Origin: SKVR01 sp037441525
GTDB taxonomy: Bacteria; Bacteroidota; Bacteroidia; Bacteroidales; UBA7960
Reading direction: 5' to 3'
Length of the DNA stretch: 53,926 nucleotides
Assembly: GCA_037441525.1 (NCBI GenBank)
Contig: JBBISA010000025.1
Span: forward strand, 1-53,926
Shown: positions 35,105 through 43,322 of the stretch, in pieces
How positions within the stretch are numbered: position 1 is the first letter of the stretch
How the letters are laid out: each line of letters opens with the position of its first letter
Position numbers and translations under genes: made by a program
Notes under the pieces: model-generated
What the model saw: only the letters and a program-made list of their open reading frames with translations
The model's database searches: none
Told to the model about the DNA's origin: nothing

Positions 35105-38100
35105 TTAATTCACTTCTTCGATAAGGCTCTGATCAACATAAACGAGGTAGTTTCCTTCAATTTCGTACCCCATCCCCTTTATCAGACTTGCATAGTTGAG
35201 CAACTGATTTTTATGTCCTATATTGGGCTGCCCGGTTTTATAATCAATAATTACAGCCTTCCGGCCAAAAAAAACTACTCTTTCAACACGATAAAAATGA
35301 CCGTCAGGGCCGTACAATGCACATTCGTTATATGCTTCAACGCCCTGTTTATAGAATGAAGATAAGGTAGGGTGCCCGATAATGCCTTTTATCCTGCCCG
35401 ACAATTCGTTTACATCATCATAATTTATGCTGCCCGAATTTAAAAACAGGTGTAGTATATTTTCAATGTCTTCCGGGCAATTTATCTTTTCCATAATGGC
35501 ATGAATAAGGGTACCGCGGGCAATGGCATCATCAACTTTTGCATGTTTTTGCCTCGAATGAATGGTGATTTTATTTTTCCAGGAGGTGCTTATGTACTCA
35601 GAGAAAAACTCCTCTTCCTGGTTGATGCTTCGCTCCTTAGGGTTGATAGTATTCATTGGTGCAAATTGTCCGAAACTGAATACAGGAGCAGCTGGGTTCC
35701 ATAATTGATTTTCTTCGAGGAACAATTTCAGATACCCAGAAAGGTTCTTGTCTGAGAATTTACCAGACGGTGGATATTTAGAAAGGATAAACAATTTTTC
35801 AATTGGCCGTGTAAATGCCACATAGGCTATGTTTAATACATCAAGAAGGGTTTTTCCCATTTCGTTTTCCCAGAGTGATTGATAGGTAGTACCCTCCATC
35901 GCTTTTGAAATAGAAAGCCAGGCAATTGTCAACGGGGCTGTTTCATCATATTTGTTAAGTTCAACCCATTCGCCATCTTTGCCTGGTTTGGAAAAATCTT
36001 TGTCAACAAAGGGACAAATGACCACGGGGAACTGAAGTCCCTTTGATTTATGGATGGTCATTACCTGCACTGCATCAACCCCTTCTGGAACCGCAACTGA
36101 ATATTTGCCTGAATTTTCATCCCACCACTCAAGAAATCCGGTAACTGAGGAAACAAACCTGTTGGAGTATTCCCATACTACATCCATGAAAAATGCTGCA
36201 TAAGGGTCGGTTTTGGAGTTGTTAAAAAATCTTCCCAGAATTGATTCGGCCAGGTCGTAGAGTCCATAATGGCGGCTCATGGAAAAGGAAAAACCCAGGT
36301 TCTCCTTTGCAAGCCAGAGTTCAAGTTTTCGTTCAGTTTCAAGGCTGTTGAAACCCTTTCCTGCAGGAATTATCTCGCCCAAGGCTTGATGAAACGGGGC
36401 TTTAGAAAGTCCGCTTCTTATCAAAAAGCTTATTATCCCTGTAACTGAAGCTTTTTGAGCTCCCAGCCCAATCACCTGCAAAATTGAAATAATAAAATTG
36501 ACTTTTTGCGACTGGCTTAGCAGGAGAGATTCTGAGGAGATAACCCTGAATCCCTTCTCAAGCAGATGGCGGGCCACCATACTTGCCTCGCTGTTGGCAC
36601 GACACAATATTGTTATGTCACTCAGTTTATGGCCCGATACACAAAGGGTGTTGATTGCCTCTTCAATGCTGGTAAGGGTATTTTTCTGATATTCAGCCTT
36701 GCCACCTTCATCCGATTTTACAAAATTTATCTCAACATAACCTCCGGTTTTTTCTTCAGGTGTTTTCTGCTCTAGATCGGCATAAATGGGTGCCAGGTCT
36801 ACGGGCAGATACCGGCTTGCAAACCGGAAGAACTTATTATTGAAATCAACCACATGGGGCAGCGAACGCCAGTTGGTTTCAAGATTTATTCCCTGATAGT
36901 TTCTTTTGAGTGAGTTTTCCCAGTGGGTTCTGTTTTTGGCATTTATGGAAGAAGGTAAATTGGGCAAGCTTGCAAACTGCTCAACATCGCCATTTCGCCA
37001 GCGGTAAATGGCCTGTTTTCCATCGCCAACCACCAGATTTACACTCGATGTAGCCAGTGAATTATCAATGAGCGGAAGCAGGTTTTGCCATTGAAGCACA
37101 GAGGTGTCCTGAAACTCATCAATCATGTAATGCTGATACTTTTCCCCAATACGTTCATAAATAAAAGGCGCCGGCTCTGCGGCTACAATTTCCGATATTT
37201 TTCGGTTAAAATCGGAGATATGCAACACCGAGTTTTCTGCTTTCATCTGGTTCATCACCTTTTCAAGTTCGCACAAAACTGCCATGGGGAAAAGGTTTCG
37301 CCTCACAAGTCTGAATTCTTTATAGTGTAATAAACCCTGGGCGGCTAATTGCTGAATAGAATTGAACAAACTGCTTAACTGTACGCTAACTTGCATTATC
37401 GAATCCTTTTCAGTATTTGTAGCCTTTCCCGAAGTCCATTTCTGAGCATTAATAGCATCAGAAACATAGGTGTTAGGATTGATCTTTTCGATTATATTAC
37501 CATTAGCCATATTTGAAAACCAGGCGCCAATACCTTTATTTCCCTGGTAAAACGCGCTATCCGGAATACCCTCATCGTCAATAAGTCTGCGTGCTTGTTT
37601 CGCCAATGCAATAATCTGGTCTTCAAACATTTTAATACTTTGGGAAAGTTTCCTGTTGATGGTGCCAAAATCCTGAAGGGTTATATTTCTGAGCCTCTCA
37701 ATATAAAGAGTGCCTTTTTCATCCATAAGAGATTTTGCCAGCTGAGCCATATCGGTTTCGATGTAGTGGTTTTTATCCTCGTCGGTGCGGGTTTCGATAT
37801 ATTCAACCAACAGCCGTGTAAGTGCCTCTTCTTCTTTCTGTCCGGCTCGGTTTACCAGCAAATCGATGGCCTGGGCGAGCATTTGTTCCTGATCAAGTTC
37901 AACGTCAAAGTTTAGGGGCAGGTGCAGGTCGAAGGCAAAACTGCGGATTACCTTAGATGCAAAACTATCGATAGTGCTTACACTGAATTCGCTGTAATTG
38001 TGCAGAATAAATGATAATGCCATTGCTGCATTCTGAATCACTTCTCCGTCTGAGAGACCGGTTTCTGTTGCTATGGTCTTCAGGAGTTGGTGAGCTTTTT

Positions 38101-38320
38101 TGCTTCTTTGTTCAGTTGATTTTCCTGCAAGTGAGCTCAGGTCGCCCAGTGCTTCAATGATTCGTCCTTTCATCTCTGAAGCCGCAGCATTGGTAAAGGT
38201 TATGGCCAGAATACCCTGTACTGACCCAGGTTCTTTTAAGGCAATTTTCAGATATTCCTTAACAAGGGTGTAGGTTTTTCCGCTTCCTGCCGATGATTTG
38301 TAAACCAGGAAATTAGACAT
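35105..38320 (-). CDS. UvrD/RecB (AddA-like) helicase-nuclease
   Basis: 1071 residues. Superfamily 1 helicase motifs: Walker A KSSAGSGKTYTLVKEYL at the N terminus, motif Ia AITFTNAAASEMKGRI, motif II region YQHYMIDEFQDTSVLQWQNL, VVGDGKQAIYRWRNGD, motif V/VI with VMTIHKSKGLQFPVV and YVAFTRPIEKLFIL. The C terminus has a PD-(D/E)XK nuclease domain with RGTLIHAIMEKI and AVIIDYKTGQP (about residue 1020). The domain order matches RecB/AddA, which processes DNA double-strand ends for recombination. No addB or recC partner gene is adjacent. Confidence 0.92.
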   Translation of the reverse strand: MSNFLVYKSSAGSGKTYTLVKEYLKIALKEPGSVQGILAITFTNAAASEMKGRIIEALGDLSSLAGKSTEQRSKKAHQLLKTIATETGLSDGEVIQNAAMALSFILHNYSEFSVSTIDSFASKVIRSFAFDLHLPLNFDVELDQEQMLAQAIDLLVNRAGQKEEEALTRLLVEYIETRTDEDKNHYIETDMAQLAKSLMDEKGTLYIERLRNITLQDFGTINRKLSQSIKMFEDQIIALAKQARRLIDDEGIPDSAFYQGNKGIGAWFSNMANGNIIEKINPNTYVSDAINAQKWTSGKATNTEKDSIMQVSVQLSSLFNSIQQLAAQGLLHYKEFRLVRRNLFPMAVLCELEKVMNQMKAENSVLHISDFNRKISEIVAAEPAPFIYERIGEKYQHYMIDEFQDTSVLQWQNLLPLIDNSLATSSVNLVVGDGKQAIYRWRNGDVEQFASLPNLPSSINAKNRTHWENSLKRNYQGINLETNWRSLPHVVDFNNKFFRFASRYLPVDLAPIYADLEQKTPEEKTGGYVEINFVKSDEGGKAEYQKNTLTSIEEAINTLCVSGHKLSDITILCRANSEASMVARHLLEKGFRVISSESLLLSQSQKVNFIISILQVIGLGAQKASVTGIISFLIRSGLSKAPFHQALGEIIPAGKGFNSLETERKLELWLAKENLGFSFSMSRHYGLYDLAESILGRFFNNSKTDPYAAFFMDVVWEYSNRFVSSVTGFLEWWDENSGKYSVAVPEGVDAVQVMTIHKSKGLQFPVVICPFVDKDFSKPGKDGEWVELNKYDETAPLTIAWLSISKAMEGTTYQSLWENEMGKTLLDVLNIAYVAFTRPIEKLFILSKYPPSGKFSDKNLSGYLKLFLEENQLWNPAAPVFSFGQFAPMNTINPKERSINQEEEFFSEYISTSWKNKITIHSRQKHAKVDDAIARGTLIHAIMEKINCPEDIENILHLFLNSGSINYDDVNELSGRIKGIIGHPTLSSFYKQGVEAYNECALYGPDGHFYRVERVVFFGRKAVIIDYKTGQPNIGHKNQLLNYASLIKGMGYEIEGNYLVYVDQSLIEEVN

Positions 38321-38347
38321 GTTTATTTTGGTTTTTTCTTCCTGATG

Positions 38348-39280
38348 TTAATTCTGCCTGTTAGTATGAAGTGTCGCTGCAAATTGGGGCGAAATGTAAT
38401 TATCGAAACTCTGACAAACTTCTGCCGCAAAAGCCATAGCAAATCTTACCACCTTTTCCCATTGCACAGGAGTTATTTGGTTAAGATTTGCATTCAGAAT
38501 TCCCTGATCGATACACCCGTAAACGAAACCTGCATTAAAATTGTCGCCTGCACCTATGGTACTAACTACATTAACGGGCGTTGTTTGGAAAAGTGATTGA
38601 TAATCAGGGGTGTCAATCTGTGCTCCCTGGGCGCCGTGTGTGATGACCAGAGGTTTATTTCCAAAAGCAGCAATTTGTCGTAGCCTTGAGGGCTGGGTTG
38701 AACCAAAAATTAGTTCAAGGTCTTCATTACTCGCTTTTATCACCGATGCCATTTCAATATTTTCAATGATAAGGGGTAGTAATTTTTCTAATTGGTGTGC
38801 ATGGGCCTTGCGAAAATTTGGGTCGTAAACAATCAGGACGCCCATGTTGCGGGCATGATTAAGAATTTTCAGAAGTGTTGGTCTGATAGCGGGGTCGATG
38901 CCAAAAAAGGAACCGAACAGAAAAATATCGTTGGCTGAGAATGGTGGCAGACCCAGCTGAAATCTTTCGGGGGGATAAAGCTTGTAAAAATCGTAGGATG
39001 CATCTCCTTTCTGGTTTACAAAAGCAAGTGCCAGGGTGGTTTTCCCGGTATTATAGCGGCTTACCAGCGATGTGTCAACACCATTTTCTTCAAGAAAACC
39101 GGCAACAAAGTCTCCTGCCATATCATTTCCAAATTCTGAGACGAAGACGATCTTTGTGCCTGCTCTGCCCAGCGATACAGCGCTATTGAGCATTGATCCG
39201 CCAGGCCTGGCCGCTCTAACATCACCATCCTTAAAAATAATATCAATCAAACTTTCCCCAATGGCATAAACCTTTCTCAT
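38348..39280 (-). CDS. PfkB family carbohydrate kinase (fructokinase-like)
   Basis: 310 residues from the ATG at 39280 (MRKVYAIGESLIDI); an in-frame TTG six bases upstream is less likely. Ribokinase-family landmarks: DVRAARPGGSMLNSAVSLGR near the N terminus (substrate-binding GG), YDPNFRKAHAHQ, LVITHGAQGAQI and the catalytic signature VSTIGAGDNFNAGFVYG (anion hole GAGD with catalytic Asp). It probably phosphorylates a sugar such as fructose; the exact sugar is not fixed. It lies 27 bp upstream of the helicase gene on the same strand. Confidence 0.88.
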   Translation of the reverse strand: MRKVYAIGESLIDIIFKDGDVRAARPGGSMLNSAVSLGRAGTKIVFVSEFGNDMAGDFVAGFLEENGVDTSLVSRYNTGKTTLALAFVNQKGDASYDFYKLYPPERFQLGLPPFSANDIFLFGSFFGIDPAIRPTLLKILNHARNMGVLIVYDPNFRKAHAHQLEKLLPLIIENIEMASVIKASNEDLELIFGSTQPSRLRQIAAFGNKPLVITHGAQGAQIDTPDYQSLFQTTPVNVVSTIGAGDNFNAGFVYGCIDQGILNANLNQITPVQWEKVVRFAMAFAAEVCQSFDNYISPQFAATLHTNRQN

Positions 39281-39403
39281 CTGCAAATGATTTTGGATAT
39301 TTGCAAAAATACTCTTTTTTCAATGTTTGTCGGGTTTACATCAAATTGAACATTGGTATTGGTTTTGAGGTTTGAATGAAATAAACAGATACAAATAAAA
39401 GCC

Positions 39404-39973
39404 ATGAAAATTTACAACATTCTTATTGCCTTTCTTATCATTGTAGCAACCCCCTTATTCACTTTCGCGCAGGATACCGAAGAAAAAGTTAAGGAAATCC
39501 CACTGCGTGAACGCATTTATGTTGGCGGAAATATTGGCCTTCAGATTGGTAATTTAACCACATCGGTAATAATATCCCCTACAGTGGGCTTTAGGGTTAC
39601 CAACCGGCTTACCTCTGGATTGGGGCTTACCTATCAGTATTACCGCAACCGGGGTTGGGGCAATTTGTCAGGCTTTACCTCTGTTACCCATATTTATGGC
39701 GGAAGTATTTATTCCCGATACAGTATTACCCGTCAGATTTTTGTCCATACCGAGTACGAAGCCCTTAATCTTGATTCTCAGATGAACTGGCAGGTAACTC
39801 CCGGAGAAAGAGGGCGTTTCTGGGAACAGAACTATTTTCTTGGAGGCGGATACCGTACCCAGATAGGTTCGAGAGCGTTTCTGAACATTATGTTGTTGTA
39901 TAATTTCAACAACAACAGTGTGGTACATTTTCAAAATCCAATTTTCAGGTTCGGCCTTGATGTACGTCTTTGA
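39404..39973 (+). CDS. outer-membrane beta-barrel protein of unknown function
   Basis: 189 residues with a signal peptide (KIYNILIAFLIIVATPLFTF, ending AQ). The mature part has alternating aromatic/hydrophobic strands (RIYVGGNIGLQIGN, GLGLTYQYYRNRGWG, GSIYSRYSITRQIFVHTEYE) and ends in a strand RFGLDVRL, typical of small OmpX/OmpW-size barrels in Bacteroidota. Function not known. It is transcribed alone, followed by a terminator-like hairpin. Confidence 0.75.
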   Translation: MKIYNILIAFLIIVATPLFTFAQDTEEKVKEIPLRERIYVGGNIGLQIGNLTTSVIISPTVGFRVTNRLTSGLGLTYQYYRNRGWGNLSGFTSVTHIYGGSIYSRYSITRQIFVHTEYEALNLDSQMNWQVTPGERGRFWEQNYFLGGGYRTQIGSRAFLNIMLLYNFNNNSVVHFQNPIFRFGLDVRL

Positions 39974-40086
39974 TTTTTCAATTACTCCTTTAAGCCCCTG
40001 GTGGTTTTTATTGTGTCAAAAAACTAATTGTTAGATTTTAGAACTTTTTTTAAATCTGGTTGTTTTAATTAAACAATGTGAATTCT

Positions 40087-40121
40087 ACCTGATTTCTATG
40101 CAAGGAACTCAGGTTTTTTAT
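40087..40121 (+). terminator. intrinsic terminator candidate
   Basis: ACCTGA ... TCAGGT stem followed by TTTTTATTT, between the small barrel gene and the aldehyde dehydrogenase gene. Confidence 0.5.
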
Positions 40122-40156
40122 TTGTCAGAATACAACATAAAAAATGCTGTCATTTT

Positions 40157-41800
40157 ATGAATAATGCACAATTTTATTACGCCAGGCCACAAAACGAGCC
40201 TGTTTTAGCCTACACAGCAGATTCACCGGAACGAAAAGCCCTTGAAAGGGAATTGGAACGGCAAAGCAACATGCAAATTGAAATTCCTTTAATTATTGGA
40301 GGCAAAGAAATAAAAACCGGCAATACGGGGGTGGTTGTCAGCCCACACAACCATCAGAATGTAGTGGCTGTTTATCACAAACCCGGCGAAAAGGAAGTGT
40401 TGATGGCTATCGAATCTTGCCTTGAGGCACATCGCCAATGGTCGGTAATATCGTGGGTTGAAAGGGCTTCCATTCTGCTTAAAGCGGCCGACCTTATTAG
40501 TAAAAAGTACAGGTATCTTATTAATGCGGCTACTATGGTGGGGCAGGGGAAAAATGCCTTTCAGGCCGAAATTGATGCTGCTTGTGAAACAGTAGATTTT
40601 ATCAGGTTCAACACCCATTTTGTATCTGAAATCTACAACGACCAGCCCCACAGTGAAGTAGGTAATCTAAACCGGGTAGAGTACAGACCCCTTGAAGGAT
40701 TCGTATTTGCGGTTACCCCTTTTAATTTTACCGCCATAGCTTCTAACCTTGCACTGGCGCCGGTTATCCTTGGGAATGTTGTGGTTTGGAAACCTGCTAC
40801 AAATTCACTCCTCTCCAGCTATTACCTCATGCAGATTTATAAGGAAGCGGGACTTCCCGACGGTGTGATCAATTTTCTGCCCGGGCAGGGTGCCGATGTA
40901 GGCGATGTAGTGCTGAAACACAAAGACCTTGCAGGTATTCATTTTACAGGCAGTAATAAAACTTTCAACCATTTGTGGCGGCAGGTGGCTCTTAATCTTG
41001 AAAGCTACAAGTCATACCCGCGGGTGGTAGGCGAAACCGGTGGAAAAGATTTTGTTTTTGTGCATCCTTCGGCAAGGGTTGACGAGGTTGGAACTGCCCT
41101 GGTGCGTGGAGCATTCGAATACCAGGGGCAGAAATGTTCGGCCGCATCAAGGGCCTATATACCCCAATCTATATGGCCGGCAATCAGAAAAAAGGTAGAA
41201 TCGAATATGAAAATGATTAAAAAAGGGGATGTGAAGGACTTTTGCAATTTTGTAAATGCTGTTATTGACGAACGTGCTTTTAACAATATTACCGGATACA
41301 TCGAAAAAGCCAGATCATCGCCAGATGCTGAAATTTTGGCTGGTGGCACCTACGATAATTCTGTTGGATATTTTATTGACCCTACCATTATCCTAACAAC
41401 AAACCCTCATTTTTTCACCATGGAAGAGGAGATTTTTGGTCCCGTATTAACCATATATATTTATCAGGATAGCGAATTTGAAAAAACGCTTGAATTGTGC
41501 AACAATACCTCACCCTACGGCCTTACCGGAAGTATTTTTTCGCAAGATAGATATGCTACTGTAAAGGCCTGCCAGATACTACGCTACGCAGCTGGTAATT
41601 TTTATATAAATGATAAACCAACTGGTGCAGTTGTTGGGCAGCAACCATTTGGAGGCTCGCGGCAATCAGGCACCAACGATAAGGCCGGGAGTTACTTAAA
41701 CTTGCTGAGATGGATCAGCCCCCGTACGATTAAGGAAACCTTTTCTCCTCCAACCGACTTTCGGTATCCATTTATGCATGAAAAAAAATGTGGATGCTGA
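40157..41800 (+). CDS. pruA: L-glutamate gamma-semialdehyde (1-pyrroline-5-carboxylate) dehydrogenase
   Basis: 547 residues of the aldehyde dehydrogenase superfamily with the long N terminus typical of group 4 P5C dehydrogenases (FYYARPQNEPVLAYTADSPE). Seen: FVFAVTPFNFTAIASNLALA, VVWKPATNSLLSSYYLMQI, IHFTGSNKTFNHLW, VVGETGGKDFVFVHPSA (catalytic Glu), YQGQKCSAASRAYIP (catalytic Cys) and EEEIFGPVLTIYIY. It oxidises glutamate semialdehyde to glutamate with NAD+, the second step of proline degradation. Proline dehydrogenase is not encoded nearby. Confidence 0.94.
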   Translation: MNNAQFYYARPQNEPVLAYTADSPERKALERELERQSNMQIEIPLIIGGKEIKTGNTGVVVSPHNHQNVVAVYHKPGEKEVLMAIESCLEAHRQWSVISWVERASILLKAADLISKKYRYLINAATMVGQGKNAFQAEIDAACETVDFIRFNTHFVSEIYNDQPHSEVGNLNRVEYRPLEGFVFAVTPFNFTAIASNLALAPVILGNVVVWKPATNSLLSSYYLMQIYKEAGLPDGVINFLPGQGADVGDVVLKHKDLAGIHFTGSNKTFNHLWRQVALNLESYKSYPRVVGETGGKDFVFVHPSARVDEVGTALVRGAFEYQGQKCSAASRAYIPQSIWPAIRKKVESNMKMIKKGDVKDFCNFVNAVIDERAFNNITGYIEKARSSPDAEILAGGTYDNSVGYFIDPTIILTTNPHFFTMEEEIFGPVLTIYIYQDSEFEKTLELCNNTSPYGLTGSIFSQDRYATVKACQILRYAAGNFYINDKPTGAVVGQQPFGGSRQSGTNDKAGSYLNLLRWISPRTIKETFSPPTDFRYPFMHEKKCGC

Positions 41801-41820
41801 AAACATCCTGTTTGTAAAAG

Positions 41821-41857
41821 AAAAAACCCTGAGGTTTCTGAAACTTCAGGGTTTTTG
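41821..41857. terminator. bidirectional intrinsic terminator
   Basis: AACCCTGAGGTTT-CTG-AAACTTCAGGGTT forms a 13-bp stem (one G-T pair), with an A-run before and a T-run after it, between the convergent pruA and cold-shock genes. Confidence 0.9.
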
Positions 41858-41943
41858 TATCAGGTTTTAGGTTGGTTAGGAATTCACTATTTTGTAACAG
41901 TTCATTTTCCCAACTTCAGAATGATATGAAGTTATATCGGCGA

Positions 41944-42135
41944 TTACGACAATTTAACGTTCACTGCATTTAACCCTTTTTTGCCTTCTTTAAGGTCAAA
42001 GGTAACTTCATCATTTTCTCTGATCTCGTCGATAAGGCCTGTTGCATGTACAAAGTATTCTTTGTTGCTTCCTGTTTCCTTAATAAAACCAAAACCTTTG
42101 GTTTCATTGAAAAATTTAACTGTTCCGGTATTCAT
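41944..42135 (-). CDS. cold-shock domain protein
   Basis: 63 residues covering a single cold-shock OB fold: NTGTVKFFNETKGFGFIKE with RNP1-like KGFGFI, EYFVHATGLI with RNP2-like YFVHA, and C-terminal GLNAVNVKLS. It binds single-stranded RNA/DNA as a chaperone. In Bacteroidota such short Csp proteins are common. It has its own long AT-rich upstream region. Confidence 0.95.
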   Translation of the reverse strand: MNTGTVKFFNETKGFGFIKETGSNKEYFVHATGLIDEIRENDEVTFDLKEGKKGLNAVNVKLS

Positions 42136-42298
42136 GTAAAAAAGTAATAAAATTGAAAAATTTAAAAATTCGCAGCAAAGATATAATAATTAACTAAAAA
42201 TACTCAATTAATTTTCAGGAATTTATTCTGTTAAGTTTTTACATGTAGAATATGTAGCTCTAATTTATTTGCTTCCAATGAAATAATCGATGCATCAT

Positions 42299-43003
42299 TT
42301 ATCCCTTCACTGAAATAAACTCAAGTTTTTCACGGTCAATTATTTGCATAGTGTTTCCTTCTAATTGAATAATATTATCTTCCTTGAATTTCTTAAGAAC
42401 CCTGATAATACTTTCTTTGGTCATGCCCGACATATCAGCCAGGTCTTGTCGCGACAGAGCTATTTCAAATGGATTGTTGGGGTAAATGCCCGGATATAGG
42501 TAAAGTAGGGTGTCAGCTACTCTTCCGTAAACATGCTTTTGTGTGCAACTCGATATTCGATTGAATAGGCTAACTGTGAGAAAACTGATTTTTTTTATGA
42601 TTTCGCTGGCAAAATGGGGGTTGGTCGAAATAAGGTCTTTCACTACGTGTGCATCAATCAAACACGCGGTAGTATATTCGCAGGCCACGGCTGTAATATG
42701 ATGATGATGATTAACAAACGGGCCTGGTTCAAAAATGTAATTTACAGGTTTGGTAAGGCCAATAACAAGGTTGCTTCCCGGATGATGTTCCTTGTAAAGT
42801 TTAACAAGCCCTGATGTAACACAAACAAATGAGTTTGCTGGTGCACCTTGCTTAAAAATTATCTCTCCGGGTTTATAGTCTACACTGGATTTGTTACAGT
42901 CTATTTTTTCTACTTCATCAACGGTAAGGGCATTAAATACATCTGCGGGTTGTTTACAGGCCAGACATGTGTTTGATAATACTACTGTCATATTTCGAAC
43001 CAT
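42299..43003 (-). CDS. Crp/Fnr family transcriptional regulator
   Basis: Up to 234 residues from 43003; the ATG at 42991 (MTVVLSNTC) is an equally good start. A cyclic-nucleotide-binding-type beta-roll (about 35-145) is followed by a winged helix with FEIALSRQDLADMSGMTKES then IIRVLKKFKEDNIIQLEG. The recognition helix ESIIR is similar to the E-x-x-x-R of FNR, which reads TTGAT half-sites. N-terminal C13xxC16 and C36, with C61, C108 and C114, could ligate an Fe-S cluster, but the spacing is not that of E. coli FNR. HHHH at 99-102 is unusual. Perfect TTGATxxxxATCAA sites lie upstream of it, of the adjacent sensor, and of the cytochrome operon. Confidence 0.9.
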   Translation of the reverse strand: MVRNMTVVLSNTCLACKQPADVFNALTVDEVEKIDCNKSSVDYKPGEIIFKQGAPANSFVCVTSGLVKLYKEHHPGSNLVIGLTKPVNYIFEPGPFVNHHHHITAVACEYTTACLIDAHVVKDLISTNPHFASEIIKKISFLTVSLFNRISSCTQKHVYGRVADTLLYLYPGIYPNNPFEIALSRQDLADMSGMTKESIIRVLKKFKEDNIIQLEGNTMQIIDREKLEFISVKG

Positions 43004-43322
43004 CAGTTGGTGTGTTTTGAGATAGTTGTAAATGTAGTTAAAATGTTAATTAGTTTTCGAACACCAATTGATATAAATCAATTAATAAATGATAAAGGTC
43101 AATACAAACTGATGTTTTTATCAATTTCATCGATGTGGTTGTTGGAATTGTTTTGGACATTTTAATCAGGGGAGATGTTAACTAGTGATAATTTTGACAT
43201 GAGAATAATGCAAATTAATAGAAAAAATTTAACGCACAATATTGCAAAAAAACTAAATTTGCCGGAAAACAAACAAAATCAGTTTTTTTCTTTATCCGCT
43301 AAAAAAAAGGGAAGGGACCATT
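43004..43322. other. divergent regulatory region between crp/fnr and sensor genes
   Basis: 319 bp, AT-rich, with no gene. The FNR-type box triplet (43066-43124) is annotated separately. It lies 63-121 bp upstream of the regulator start and about 200 bp upstream of the sensor start. The right half (43130-43322) shows nothing recognised. Confidence 0.7.
43066..43124. promoter_or_regulatory. array of three phased FNR-type operator sites
   Basis: Site 1 is perfect: TTGAT-ATAA-ATCAA (43068-43081) inside the 18-bp palindrome AATTGATATAAATCAATT. Site 2 is imperfect: ATGAT-AAAG-GTCAA (43089-43102). Site 3 has a longer spacer: CTGAT-GTTTTT-ATCAA (43109-43124). The centres are at 43074.5, 43095.5 and 43116.5, exactly 21 bp apart, i.e. 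two helical turns, so all sites face one side of the DNA. The likely ligand is the adjacent Crp/Fnr protein, implying autoregulation and control of the sensor gene. Confidence 0.75.
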
